A DNA stretch of 64,000 bases, from positions 1,240,001 through 1,304,000 of the forward strand of contig NZ_CP028858.1 of the NCBI RefSeq assembly GCF_003058365.1. Reading direction: 5' to 3'. The notes beneath the pieces are model-generated. The model was not told the origin of the DNA. It saw only the letters and a program-made list of their open reading frames with translations, and searched no databases. Positions 17,788 to 25,758 of the stretch are shown here, piece after piece. The stretch is from Halococcoides cellulosivorans (lineage in GTDB: Archaea; Halobacteriota; Halobacteria; Halobacteriales; Haloarculaceae). Numbering within the stretch: the stretch's first letter is position 1; the number at the start of each line of letters is the position of its first letter. A program made the position numbers and the translations under genes.

Positions 17788-18075
17788 GTGTCTGCGCTCG
17801 ATTCGGCTCGTGTCGTGCTTCGTGACCTACTCGGTCGTGGTGACGATCGACCACTCACCGAGCGCGTTCGGGATCTCGACACTGGCGATCGCGTGATCGC
17901 GATCGTCGGGTGTGAGGCCCTCAGCGGTGACGTTCGAGCGACGCGGCCCGACGCGGCCGTGATCGAGACGAGCGAGCGGCCACTCGTGTTTGCGGTCGAA
18001 GGCGACGACGTCCTTGCGATCGAGCGCGATCCCGAACGACTTCGCGGGCGGGTCGACACCCTCGACGTGCTCTAA
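17788..18075 (+). CDS. Hypothetical small protein between purE and purK
   Basis: A 95-residue acidic protein from a GTG start, ending 5 bp before the end of the convergent purK. The sequence (VLRDLLGRGDDRPLTERVRD, then GDRVIAIVGCEALSGDVRAT) has regular codon use and a plausible alpha/beta composition. It has no membrane segment, signal or cysteine pair, and I do not recognise a family. An earlier in-frame start would run through the tandem repeats, so the GTG is preferred. Its position splits purE from purK. Confidence 0.55.
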   Translation: MSALDSARVVLRDLLGRGDDRPLTERVRDLDTGDRVIAIVGCEALSGDVRATRPDAAVIETSERPLVFAVEGDDVLAIERDPERLRGRVDTLDVL

Positions 18076-18080
18076 CAGCC

Positions 18081-19232
18081 TTACTCGAACGAGAGCGAGT
18101 CGCGATGGTGGCGGATCCGATCGAGAGCGAGGTCCGGTTCCATACCAGCGTCGTCGACCGTCGTCAGGTGCCCCATCTTCCGCAGGGGTCGAACCTCCCC
18201 TTTTCCGTACCAGTGGAGCGCGACGCCCGGTGCGGCGAGCACGTCGTCGACGCCCAGTAGCGTCGCCGGGCGGGACTCGCCCGCACCGAGAACGTTCGCG
18301 CTGACGGTCGTGGCGCGCAGGTCGGTCGCGCCGAGCGGCCGGCCCGTCACCGCGCGGGCGTGCTGTTCGAACTGCGAGGTGATCGCGCCCTCGATCGTCC
18401 AGTGTCCGGAGTTGTGCGGGCGTGGGGCGACTTCGTTCAGCAGGATCTCACCCTCGGAGGTCTCGAAAGTCTCGACACCGAAGACGCCACGCCCGTCGAG
18501 TACGTCGAGGACGCGTTCGGCAACGTCGGCGGCCTGATCGCGTGTCTCCGCACAGGTCCGCGCGGGCGCGACCGTCTCGCGGAGGATCTCGTCCTCGTGG
18601 ATCGTCTCGGTGACGGGGAAGGTGTCGCGCTCCCCGTCGCCCTGGCAGGCCATCACGGCGAGTTCGCGTTCGAAGTCGACGAACTCCTCGATCATCGCCG
18701 GGCCGGCCACCGCGTCGAGCGCCTCGGCCACCTCGCTGTGGTCCTCGACGAGGACGTTGCCACGCCCGTCGTACCCGCCACGCCGGGCTTTCAACATTGC
18801 GGGCGTGCCGAGTTCGTCGAGTGCGTCGCGGGCCGATTGCTCGCCGTCGACGGCCCGGAATTCGGGGACCGGGATGCCTGCGTCAGCGAACGCCTGTTTT
18901 TGCTCGAATTTGTCTGCGATCGTCGCGAGCGTGCTCGGTTTGGGGTGAACCGGCGTCCCCGTCTCCGCCTCGATCGTCGCGAGGGCCCCCTCGTCAGCGA
19001 GTTCGATCTCGTAGGTCAGCACGTCGGCACGCTCGGCCACCTCGCGGATCGCGGCCTCGTCGTCGAAGTCGGCAACGATGTGATCGGTCGCGACGGGGGT
19101 CGCGGGCGCGCGCGGTGTAGGATCGAGAACGACGACGTCGATACCGAGCGGACTGGCCGCCTCGGAGAGCATCCGGCCGAGTTGGCCACCGCCGACGACA
19201 CCGAGCGTCGGCCCGGGAGTCGAGAGTGTCAT
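18081..19232 (-). CDS. purK: 5-(carboxyamino)imidazole ribonucleotide synthase
   Basis: ATP-grasp enzyme that carboxylates AIR to N5-CAIR, the substrate of PurE. The 383-residue protein begins with the PurK signature GVVGGGQLGRML, has the ATP-grasp lysine/glycine-rich loop KARRGGYDGRGN, metal ligands near GVFGVETFET and NEVAPRPHNSGHWT, and the PurK C-terminal domain. It is transcribed in the same direction as purE, 444 bp away, and probably uses its own or a relayed promoter. Confidence 0.96.
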   Translation of the reverse strand: MTLSTPGPTLGVVGGGQLGRMLSEAASPLGIDVVVLDPTPRAPATPVATDHIVADFDDEAAIREVAERADVLTYEIELADEGALATIEAETGTPVHPKPSTLATIADKFEQKQAFADAGIPVPEFRAVDGEQSARDALDELGTPAMLKARRGGYDGRGNVLVEDHSEVAEALDAVAGPAMIEEFVDFERELAVMACQGDGERDTFPVTETIHEDEILRETVAPARTCAETRDQAADVAERVLDVLDGRGVFGVETFETSEGEILLNEVAPRPHNSGHWTIEGAITSQFEQHARAVTGRPLGATDLRATTVSANVLGAGESRPATLLGVDDVLAAPGVALHWYGKGEVRPLRKMGHLTTVDDAGMEPDLALDRIRHHRDSLSFE

Positions 19233-19281
19233 GCGCGCGGTTGCGAGGGCGGCGATAAAAGCCGACCGAAACGGGGCCCGG

Positions 19282-21402
19282 TCAGACCCACGCCGGGTTC
19301 GGTGGTGCGTCCAGGCCCGCCGCGTCGAGCGTGGGCTCGTGGAAGAACATCACGAACGGATCGGCGCTCGGGTTGTCGGGTGACGACGCGCGTAGCCGAT
19401 AGGTCGCGCTGACGTACTCGTCGGTCGTCTGGCGGACGAACTGGTCGTCGGCACCGTCCATCGTGACGATCACCGGCACGTCGTTCTCGATGGCAGTCTG
19501 GAGCCCACCCGACTCCACGTGGCATTCGAGGGCCGGATCGGGGTAATAGAAGTACCACCCGAGCGGGAGCGTGTCCCACCAGCCACCGTCTCCGTCGCCG
19601 TTCCGGCCCATACACAGCGGTCGGGTGTACCGATAGGTGTCGAGATCACCGACGATACCAGAACCGTACAACACCACGTCGGTGCCGTCGTTTACCTGGA
19701 CCAACCGGTCCATGGTGTCCATTCCCTGGCGCATCTCCATGTCGGCGGGTTGGGCGTACTGAACGAGCGGGTCGTCGTCGGGTACGGGGTCGATGAAGGC
19801 CGCGTTCACCCCCGTCGTGGCCATGTAGCCCCCGGACGCGAGGACGAACACGACCGCCAGGCCGACGCTCAGCGCGTCGTGGTCGAGATGCGCCGACCAC
19901 CCCGCTCTGATGACGGTCCCGAGACCGATCGCGGCGGGGATCGAGAGTGGGACGAGGACGTGTGTCGCGATCCACGCCGCCTCGATGTCCATCCCGGCGG
20001 GGTAGCCGACGATCGATGCCGCGCCCGCATAGGTCAACATGGTCGGGACGACCCAGTGGTCACGCCCGGCGAACCGAAGCGCGACGAACCCGATCAGTGC
20101 CGCCGCGAGCGTCGGCCAGGTGTACTTGCCGAGGACCTGTAGGAAGAACCCCGCATGGTCTTTGTACTCATCCGTGAACGCTGGTTCGTCGTCGGCGCGG
20201 TCCTCACCTACCGCCGGGAGCCACTCCTGGTACTCGCTGATCACCCGGTCTGTGGTGTGCCCGATCATCTCCGTGAACTTCCACTCGACGACGCCATCGA
20301 GCGCCCCCTGTGGCCTGCCCGGCAGGACGTTCATCGGTTCGATCTCCCCCGGGTAGACGTTCGGGATGTCCGTCACGCCCTCCCAGAAGCCCACGGTGTC
20401 ACCGACCGGATACTCACCGGTATCTGAGGGTGGGTTCACGCCAGCCATACCGGCCCCGCGCGGCGCGAACATGAACAGCAGGACGAACAGCAAGACGACG
20501 ATGGCGAGCATGACGTCTCCGGCGTAGCGAGCGGCGTAGTACTCCCCGACCGGGACGGTCAGCTCCGGAATCGAAGCGTCTGCGACCTCGCCACGGGACC
20601 GACCGACGGCGACGGCCCGCTTTCGCATCCCGCCGAGAAGGTGAGCCCGTACGTCCCGGCCGCCGAGGACGGCATCGACCGGGCCAGCGGCCATCGAGGG
20701 GAGCGACTCGCTCAGGCGATCGGTCTCGACGCGGTGAAGCAGTTCCCGGACGACGAGATGTCCGAGAATCAGACCGAACCCGCCGACCCACGTCAGGGGA
20801 TAGAGAATGCCGTTCTCTTTCGAGGCCAGCCCGAATCCCGCGAAGATCGCAGCGACGTAAAAGTACTCCACTCGACCGGTATCAGCGAGTTTGACGAGTG
20901 CGCCGAGCGCGACGAACATGAACGTCGCGACGAGCAGATCGCTCCGCATGAACCGCGAATAATAGAGGAGAATCGGGCTGATCGTGAGGATGATCGCGGC
21001 GATGAGGACCTCGTGATCTCTGAGATGGTTGCGATAGAGCAGCGTCCCGACCGGGAGCAGGCCGCCGACGATCGCCACCGGCAACCGCATGGTGAAGTCG
21101 TTCGCGCCGAAGAGGTAGAACACCCAGCGGCCGACGTGCTGGACGAACGGGCCGTGGATGATGTGTCGATACTCGAAGTGCCCGGTGTCGAGGAAATGCA
21201 GCGTCCAGTGAGCGACCCGGCCCTCGTCGAAGTGGGCCGGACGCGCGCCGAGCAAGACGATTCTGGCGATCAGACCGACGATCGCGATCGCGACCACTCC
21301 CAGCACGATCGGATCGCGATCGGCCAGAATCGGCGGCAGACGGCCCTGGAGCGCTTGCCAGCGGTCTTCGATCCCCCGATCGAGAGCGTCACCCATACAC
21401 AT
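19282..21402 (-). CDS. Agl23-like polytopic membrane protein (TIGR03663 type, GT-C/GT39-like), copy 1
   Basis: A 706-residue protein with about 10-12 transmembrane helices, then a long C-terminal soluble domain. The first external loop carries HFDEGRVAHWT and HIIHGPFVQHVGRW, matching the acidic (D-E) catalytic-type loop of GT-C glycosyltransferases. SPILLYYSRFMRSDLL and ASKENGILYP are also family hallmarks. Haloarchaeal relatives are annotated flippase activity-associated protein Agl23, linked to N-glycan lipid carriers. The start is either ATG at 21402 or the ATG two codons later. A paralogue lies at 57003-58793. Activity is inferred from the family. Confidence 0.82.
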   Translation of the reverse strand: MCMGDALDRGIEDRWQALQGRLPPILADRDPIVLGVVAIAIVGLIARIVLLGARPAHFDEGRVAHWTLHFLDTGHFEYRHIIHGPFVQHVGRWVFYLFGANDFTMRLPVAIVGGLLPVGTLLYRNHLRDHEVLIAAIILTISPILLYYSRFMRSDLLVATFMFVALGALVKLADTGRVEYFYVAAIFAGFGLASKENGILYPLTWVGGFGLILGHLVVRELLHRVETDRLSESLPSMAAGPVDAVLGGRDVRAHLLGGMRKRAVAVGRSRGEVADASIPELTVPVGEYYAARYAGDVMLAIVVLLFVLLFMFAPRGAGMAGVNPPSDTGEYPVGDTVGFWEGVTDIPNVYPGEIEPMNVLPGRPQGALDGVVEWKFTEMIGHTTDRVISEYQEWLPAVGEDRADDEPAFTDEYKDHAGFFLQVLGKYTWPTLAAALIGFVALRFAGRDHWVVPTMLTYAGAASIVGYPAGMDIEAAWIATHVLVPLSIPAAIGLGTVIRAGWSAHLDHDALSVGLAVVFVLASGGYMATTGVNAAFIDPVPDDDPLVQYAQPADMEMRQGMDTMDRLVQVNDGTDVVLYGSGIVGDLDTYRYTRPLCMGRNGDGDGGWWDTLPLGWYFYYPDPALECHVESGGLQTAIENDVPVIVTMDGADDQFVRQTTDEYVSATYRLRASSPDNPSADPFVMFFHEPTLDAAGLDAPPNPAWV

Positions 21403-21495
21403 ACCAGACTGGTCCTGCCTAAGAACGGTTCCGGTTCAGGACGGCGTTCGAAGACGGGTCACAACGATTACGGGTGGCCCTGTGATAGTCTGCGT

Positions 21496-22488
21496 ATGGC
21501 CGATCACGCTCGACTCGTCGTCATCGGATCGGGGATCGCCGGACTGACCGCCGCGATCTACGCCGGCCGATCCAATCACGATCCACTCGTGCTCAGCGGC
21601 GACGAACCCGGTGGACAGCTCACGCTCACGACCGATGTCGAGAACTATCCGGGTTTTCCCGACGGCGTCGATGGGACCGAACTCGTCCAGCGCATGCGCG
21701 AGCAGGCCGAGCAGTTCGGCGCGACCGTCCGATCGGGCCGAGTCGCAGACATCGACGCTTCCAGCCGACCGTTCCGACTCGAACTCGTCCACGGCGACGT
21801 CATCACCGCCGACGCCGTGATCGCCGCGAGCGGGGCGAGCGCACGCACGCTCGATATTCCCGGGGAGGAGGAGTTGATGGGGTTCGGCGTCTCGACGTGT
21901 GCGACCTGCGATGGGGCCTTCTTCCGTGGCGAAGACATGGTCGTCGTCGGCGGCGGCGACGCCGCGATGGAGGAAGCCGCCTTCCTCACCAAGTTTGCCG
22001 ACACGGTCACGCTCGTCCACCGCCGCGAACAGTTCCGCGCCGAAGACTACTGGATCGATCGTATCGAGGACCACGTCGACGCGGGCGACGTCGAGATCAT
22101 GCGAAACACCGAACTGACGGCGATCGAGGGCTCAGAGGAGGCGGGCGTCGATCACGTCGAGATCGTCTCTCATCCCGAGGGCCACCCCAAGCGCCGCCAG
22201 GCCGACGGGGAAGTGGTCGACGAGGACACCCTCGACGTGGGGGCGGTCTTCGTCGCGATCGGACACGTCCCCAACACGAGCTATCTCGAATCGACCGACG
22301 TGCGCCTCGACGACGCGGGCTATATCCACGTCGCGGGCGGGCGTGGCGGTGGCCAGACGGCGACGGACGTCGAGGGTCTCTTCGCCGCCGGCGACGTCGT
22401 CGATCACCACTACCAGCAAGCGATCACCGCGGGCGGGATGGGCTGTGAGGCCGCGATCGACGCCGACGCGTTCCTCGAAGACGAGTGA
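21496..22488 (+). CDS. trxB: Thioredoxin reductase (FAD/NAD(P)H pyridine nucleotide-disulfide oxidoreductase)
   Basis: A 330-residue flavoenzyme reducing thioredoxin-like proteins. The FAD-binding GxGxxG (VIGSGIAGLTAAIYA), the redox CATC (about residues 136-139), the NAD(P)H-binding GGGDAAMEEA and the second FAD motif GLFAAGDVVD are present in the standard low-molecular-weight order. In the pyridine-nucleotide site the stretch LVHRREQFRAED has HRR, the pattern usual for NADPH preference. The ATG at 21496 directly precedes the FAD motif. Confidence 0.93.
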   Translation: MADHARLVVIGSGIAGLTAAIYAGRSNHDPLVLSGDEPGGQLTLTTDVENYPGFPDGVDGTELVQRMREQAEQFGATVRSGRVADIDASSRPFRLELVHGDVITADAVIAASGASARTLDIPGEEELMGFGVSTCATCDGAFFRGEDMVVVGGGDAAMEEAAFLTKFADTVTLVHRREQFRAEDYWIDRIEDHVDAGDVEIMRNTELTAIEGSEEAGVDHVEIVSHPEGHPKRRQADGEVVDEDTLDVGAVFVAIGHVPNTSYLESTDVRLDDAGYIHVAGGRGGGQTATDVEGLFAAGDVVDHHYQQAITAGGMGCEAAIDADAFLEDE

Positions 22489-22529
22489 TCGACCGGAAGG
22501 ACCTTCCGACGCGACGGCAACGGTCAGAC

Positions 22530-22820
22530 ATGGACGCAGAGTCCCTCGATACGACGACCGTAACGCTCGACGCCGACGGTGAATCGATCGAACTCGACGT
22601 TCCGACTGGCGTGTTCGACGTCCTCGCGGAGGACGAACCTGCCGTCGAGGTCATGGCCGACCTCGCGCTGTTCGAGTTGACCCGGAACGTCCACGCTGCG
22701 GCGAATCACAGCGAGATCGAGACCGACGTGCCGCTCGACGACGTGGAAGACGAAGTGCTCGACCTGTTCGAAGAGCGCTTCGAAGTCTCCTTTGCCGAAG
22801 CGACCGGTCACCAGCACTGA
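22530..22820 (+). CDS. Conserved-looking hypothetical acidic protein
   Basis: A 96-residue, strongly acidic protein starting 41 bp after trxB on the same strand. The N-terminal part predicts beta strands (TTTVTLDADGESIELDVPTG) and the C-terminal part helices (AVEVMADLALFELTRNVHAA and VEDEVLDLFEERFEVSFAEA). There are no cysteines or membrane segments. Family is not recognised. Possibly co-transcribed with trxB. Confidence 0.65.
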   Translation: MDAESLDTTTVTLDADGESIELDVPTGVFDVLAEDEPAVEVMADLALFELTRNVHAAANHSEIETDVPLDDVEDEVLDLFEERFEVSFAEATGHQH

Positions 22821-22865
22821 TCGCACGCTGAGATCCCGTGGTCTGAGCCGGGTGAAATCAGCTCC

Positions 22866-23144
22866 TCAGTCTGTTTTGATGTCCAATAGGTCGCTGTTCC
22901 GGATCCAATCGAGATACTCGGCCAGCCGATCGGCCGACTGGAGCGCGTCGATCGTGTCGTACGATGCGCGCAGTTCGTCGTTGGAAAAGACGGTGTGGAT
23001 CTGGTCGTGACACGGCCGACACAGTTCGACGGTCGGGCTCTCGGCGCGCTCCTCGGGGCGGAGATGATGCTCCTGGATCACGCGTGGGTCGTCGATGCGG
23101 TCGTCGGGAACCACGCGACCACAGAGTTCGCACGTGGTGGTCAT
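22866..23144 (-). CDS. Small HNH-type zinc-binding protein
   Basis: A 92-residue protein with the HNH-nuclease layout. A first CELC pair is followed by IQEHHLRPEE (the catalytic-type His region), a second pair CRPCHDQIH, and a helical C-terminus. HNH proteins of this size can be nicking or restriction-type nucleases, or non-catalytic zinc proteins. It ends beside trxB's neighbour, and its 5' end faces the tRNA-Tyr 3'-end array, so a link with that array is possible but unproven. The ATG at 23144 is preferred to a longer frame, which would add 17 unlikely residues. Confidence 0.75.
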   Translation of the reverse strand: MTTTCELCGRVVPDDRIDDPRVIQEHHLRPEERAESPTVELCRPCHDQIHTVFSNDELRASYDTIDALQSADRLAEYLDWIRNSDLLDIKTD

Positions 23145-23224
23145 CTCGGTTGGCAATACGTGAGACAGCCACCTATGGATGGTGCCGACGGACACGTTCG
23201 ACTCCGATACGTCGTGACAGGGCT

Positions 23225-23245
23225 TCTGCTCACTTCGTTTGCAGA
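23225..23245 (-). repeat. Conserved-loop hairpin 1
   Basis: Stem TCTGC/GCAGA (extendable by a G-T and a C-G pair) around the 11-base loop, read on the minus strand as AAACGAAGTGA. It marks the downstream edge of the tRNA-Tyr array. Confidence 0.55.
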
Positions 23246-23285
23246 GGCTTGCTCACGGCTCACGAGTTCGCCGTTCGCATAGAAT

Positions 23286-23310
23286 CGAGGCCTCACTCCG
23301 TTCGGCCTCG
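23286..23310 (-). repeat. Conserved-loop hairpin 2
   Basis: Perfect 7-bp stem CGAGGCC/GGCCTCG around loop GAACGGAGTGA (minus strand). The stem differs completely from hairpins 1 and 3 while the loop is nearly the same. Confidence 0.6.
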
Positions 23311-23313
23311 CAG

Positions 23314-23334
23314 TCCGCCCTCCCCGATTTGAAC
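23314..23334 (-). repeat. tRNA-Tyr 3'-end copy a (A-type unit)
   Basis: Exact 21-base match to the 3' end of the intact tRNA-Tyr (23796-23816). It lacks the rest of a tRNA. It behaves as an attachment-site-like core. Confidence 0.8.
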
Positions 23335-23416
23335 ACCGGAAGACGACTCCGCTCGCTCCGCTCGCGGATTGCGACTTCCGAGCACGAAATCGGCTCGGTC
23401 GGATTTGCGTCGCAAA

Positions 23417-23437
23417 TCCGCCCTCCCCGATTTGAAC
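23417..23437 (-). repeat. tRNA-Tyr 3'-end copy b (B-type unit)
   Basis: Exact 21-base match to the tRNA end. Its outer side forms a 9-bp palindrome with the linker (23401-23419, GGATTTGCG-T-CGCAAATCC). Confidence 0.8.
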
Positions 23438-23564
23438 ACCGTGAGACGTTCCGGGCGTGCGGCGCGACGCGCCGTTCCGGGACTGCGACTCACGAGCTCA
23501 AATCGTGTCGGCTGTCCCTCACGGTCAACACCGTTCGCTATCGCTCACGGATATTGTAGTTCAG

Positions 23565-23585
23565 TCCGCCCTCCCCGATTTGAAC
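23565..23585 (-). repeat. tRNA-Tyr 3'-end copy c (A-type unit)
   Basis: Exact 21-base match. The following unit sequence is nearly identical to that after copy a, differing at a few positions. Confidence 0.8.
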
Positions 23586-23667
23586 ACCGGAAGACGCTCC
23601 CGCTCGCTCCGCTCGCGGATTGCGACTTCCGAGCACGAAATCGGCTCGGTCGAATTTGCGTCGCAAA

Positions 23668-23688
23668 TCCGCCCTCCCCGATTTGAAC
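23668..23688 (-). repeat. tRNA-Tyr 3'-end copy d (B-type unit)
   Basis: Exact 21-base match. About 100 bases after it are nearly identical to the unit at copy b. The unit then diverges and runs into the hairpin beside the intact tRNA. Confidence 0.8.
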
Positions 23689-23769
23689 GCCGTGAGACGT
23701 CCCGGGCGTGCGGCGCGACGCGCCGTTCCGGGACTGCGACTCACGAGCTCAAATCGTGTCGGTTGGATA

Positions 23770-23794
23770 TTTCTGCTCACTTCGTTCGCAGAAA
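23770..23794 (-). repeat. Conserved-loop hairpin 3 directly downstream of tRNA-Tyr
   Basis: Stem TTTCTGC/GCAGAAA around loop GAACGAAGTGA (minus strand), extendable with one bulge into the tRNA 3' end. Could act in tRNA 3' processing or termination, or be a repeated element. Confidence 0.6.
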
Positions 23795-23795
23795 A

Positions 23796-23869
23796 TCCGC
23801 CCTCCCCGATTTGAACGGGGGACAAGTCGATCTACAGTCGACTGCTCTACCAGTCTGAGCTAAGGGCGG
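23796..23869 (-). tRNA. tRNA-Tyr (anticodon GUA)
   Basis: Complete 74-base cloverleaf with discriminator and no intron. The acceptor stem is CCGCCCT/AGGGCGG, the D arm is GCTC/GAGC, the anticodon stem GTCGA/TCGAC has loop CTGTAGA (anticodon GTA), the T arm is CCCCG/CGGGG with loop TTCAAAT, and the discriminator is A. CCA is not encoded. Its 3' end is the template for the four partial copies downstream. Confidence 0.97.
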
Positions 23870-24225
23870 GCACAGACGAACGCATGATAGCGTCGGGTTT
23901 AACGGTTTCCGTTCGTCGCCGTGACCGCCCCGGCGCCACCAGATCTCGACTGGGGACAGCACCGATGAGACAGGCGACGTATACACCGGCAACGACCGCG
24001 TTCAGTCGAGAGCACGTCGAATCGGGGTTCCAGAGTCTACTACAAAAATTGATTATGGTAGCCAAACTTTTATCCCTCACGCCGTTGTGGTACGAAGCGC
24101 GTAAGACGACCGTCTTACACGCACCCTGATCCGGCGGGAATCGACTCCTGCCGTGTCCGAGGGCGTGTAAAACGCGGATCGGCAACTGACCGGCCCGTCT
24201 TACCCCAACCCCCCCCCAAATAACC
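23870..24225. other. Intergenic region between tRNA-Tyr and cdrS
   Basis: About 356 bp without a credible gene. It becomes AT-richer near 24030-24075 (CTACAAAAATTGATTATGG), which may hold a promoter. The CGTCTTAC boxes described separately lie between there and the cdrS start. A run of nine C's occurs just before the start. Confidence 0.6.
24101..24203 (+). promoter_or_regulatory. Candidate operator boxes (CGTCTTAC) upstream of cdrS-ftsZ2
   Basis: A perfect inverted repeat GTAAGACG-AC-CGTCTTAC occupies 24101-24118, and a third CGTCTTAC lies at 24196-24203, 22 bp before the cdrS ATG. A looser inverted pair TTACACGC (24115-24122) and GCGTGTAA (24163-24170) overlaps it. An 8-bp arm with a short spacer suits a ribbon-helix-helix dimer of dimers, so CdrS or its relative CdrL is the obvious candidate ligand. 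This is inferred from symmetry and position. Confidence 0.55.
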
Positions 24226-24414
24226 ATGGAGCGTGTGACCCTGCGGATCCCCAAACAGCAGATCGAGGACGTTGAGCGAATGGTCGAGACCGGTGAGTAC
24301 CCCAACAGAAGTGAAGCCATCCGGGCTGCCGTTCGGGAGATGCTCGACGAGCGCGATACCGGCCCGACTCGACCCTCCGAAAAACGCAAGCGGCGCAACT
24401 ACGCCCAGGTGTAA
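24226..24414 (+). CDS. cdrS: CdrS, short ribbon-helix-helix cell-division regulator
   Basis: A 62-residue RHH protein. The N-terminal strand [20 protein letters not shown] is followed by the two helices ([18 protein letters not shown]) and a basic tail. It is separated from ftsZ2 by 2 bp, the arrangement known for the haloarchaeal cdrS-ftsZ2 operon, where CdrS controls ftsZ2 and division. Identification rests on the sequence type and this linkage. Confidence 0.9.
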   Translation: MERVTLRIPKQQIEDVERMVETGEYPNRSEAIRAAVREMLDERDTGPTRPSEKRKRRNYAQV

Positions 24415-24416
24415 CC

Positions 24417-25619
24417 ATGCAGGACATCGTCCAGGAGGCGCTCGAACACGAGGAACAGGAAGAGCGGTCGGTGGACACCGACGTCGACGGGTTCGGTGAC
24501 CCACGGATCGTCATCGTCGGGTGCGGTGGCGCCGGCAACAACACCGTCAACCGACTGTACAATCTCGGTGTCGACGGCGCGGACACCATCGCGCTGAACA
24601 CCGACAAGCAGCACCTCAAGATGATCAAGGCCGACACGAAGATCCTCGTCGGCAAGTCCCTGACCAACGGGCTCGGTGCCGGTGGCGACCCCTCGATGGG
24701 CGAGCGCGCCACCGAGATGGCCCAGGGCACGATCAAAGAAGTGCTGGGCGACGCCGACCTGGTCTTCGTCACCGCCGGCATGGGTGGCGGGACCGGCACC
24801 GGTGCGGCGCCCGTCGTCTCGAAGATCGCCAAAGAGCAGGGCGCGATCGTCGTGGGCATGGTCTCGACGCCGTTCAACGTCGAGCGCGCCCGCACGGTCA
24901 AAGCCGAGGAAGGCCTCGAAGAGTTGCGCACCGAGGCCGACTCGATCATCGTCCTCGACAACAACCGCCTGCTCGATTACGTCCCGAACCTCCCGATCGG
25001 GAAGGCGTTCTCGGTGATGGACCAGATCATCGCTGAGACCGTCAAGGGAATTAGCGAGACGATCACCCAGCCGTCGCTGATCAACCTGGACTACGCGGAC
25101 ATGACCTCCATCATGAACCAGGGCGGCGTCGCGGTGATGTTGGTCGGTGAGACCAAAGACAAGAACAAGACCGAAGAGGTCGTCAAAGACGCGATGAACC
25201 ACCCGCTGCTCGACGTGGACTACCGCGGTGCGTCGGGCGGCTTGGTCCACATCACGGGTGGGCCCGATCTCACCCTCAAGGAGGCCGAGGGCATCGCCCA
25301 GAACATCACCGATCGGCTCGAAGCGGACGCCGACGTGATCTGGGGCGCGCGTATCCAGGACAACTACAAGGGTAAAGTCCGCGTCATGGCGATCATGACC
25401 GGCGTCAAGAGCGCCCACGTCCTGGGCCCGACCGCTCAGAAGCAGGCCAACAAGTCCCGCGCAGCGATCGAGGACGAAGAGACCTTCGACGCCAGCCAGA
25501 ATGTCGGCGGGCAGTCGAGCGGCCAGTCCGCCCCGAGCGCAGAGTTCGGCCAGACCGACGGCGGTCGCGAGACCGTCAATCGCACGAACGGCCTCGATGT
25601 CATCCGGACCGACGACTGA
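24417..25619 (+). CDS. ftsZ2: Cell division protein FtsZ2
   Basis: A 400-residue tubulin-family GTPase forming the division ring. The start ([17 protein letters not shown]) and the upstream RHH gene mark it as the FtsZ2 rather than the FtsZ1 paralogue. The GTP-binding loop is [11 protein letters not shown], the N-terminal nucleotide region is [19 protein letters not shown], and the T7 synergy loop lies near NLDYADM. The C-terminal tail ends in [10 protein letters not shown], a short peptide of the type common in haloarchaeal FtsZ. It is co-transcribed with cdrS. Confidence 0.96.
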   Translation: MQDIVQEALEHEEQEERSVDTDVDGFGDPRIVIVGCGGAGNNTVNRLYNLGVDGADTIALNTDKQHLKMIKADTKILVGKSLTNGLGAGGDPSMGERATEMAQGTIKEVLGDADLVFVTAGMGGGTGTGAAPVVSKIAKEQGAIVVGMVSTPFNVERARTVKAEEGLEELRTEADSIIVLDNNRLLDYVPNLPIGKAFSVMDQIIAETVKGISETITQPSLINLDYADMTSIMNQGGVAVMLVGETKDKNKTEEVVKDAMNHPLLDVDYRGASGGLVHITGGPDLTLKEAEGIAQNITDRLEADADVIWGARIQDNYKGKVRVMAIMTGVKSAHVLGPTAQKQANKSRAAIEDEETFDASQNVGGQSSGQSAPSAEFGQTDGGRETVNRTNGLDVIRTDD

Positions 25620-25758
25620 CGACCCACGCAGTACTGTCGCTCGAAGATCACTCTTTTCGTCTGGCGCACCGACGCCGCAGTGCACCCGCCAGTTGTGGTC
25701 ACGACGATACCTGCCCGGGACCTGCAGGCGTTTATCCCTCCGGGAGCTAAGGCGGCCA

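Larger units (their letters stand above)
23222..23794 (-). repeat. Array of tRNA-Tyr 3'-end copies with covarying hairpins
   Basis: Downstream of tRNA-Tyr lie four further copies of its last 21 bases (T-loop side plus acceptor strand and discriminator). A-type units (starting 23314 and 23565) and B-type units (23417 and 23668) alternate, so about 250 bp containing A+B is tandemly duplicated. Read on the minus strand, both types share the pattern GATTTnnnGCTCGnnAGTCGCAnnCC, then a stem closing with CTTCCG (A) or CTCACG (B), then the tRNA end. The outer stem covaries: CGGAAG/CTTCCG in A and CGTGAG/CTCACG in B. Extra hairpins with 11-base loops related to GARCGRAGYGA lie inside and around the units. 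No protein is credible here. Confidence 0.8.

Noticed and set aside
23314-23816. Regular 21-base repeats as a CRISPR array
   Set aside because: Repeats are the tRNA-Tyr 3' end. Intervals are repeated A/B units rather than unique spacers, and no cas genes are present.
23293-23858. Several open frames in the tRNA-Tyr array, including ones reading 'VQIGEGG' and 'FKSGRADLRRK'
   Set aside because: They are translations of tRNA-derived repeats and hairpins on both strands. The recurring peptides come from the 21-base tRNA end, a known source of false proteins.
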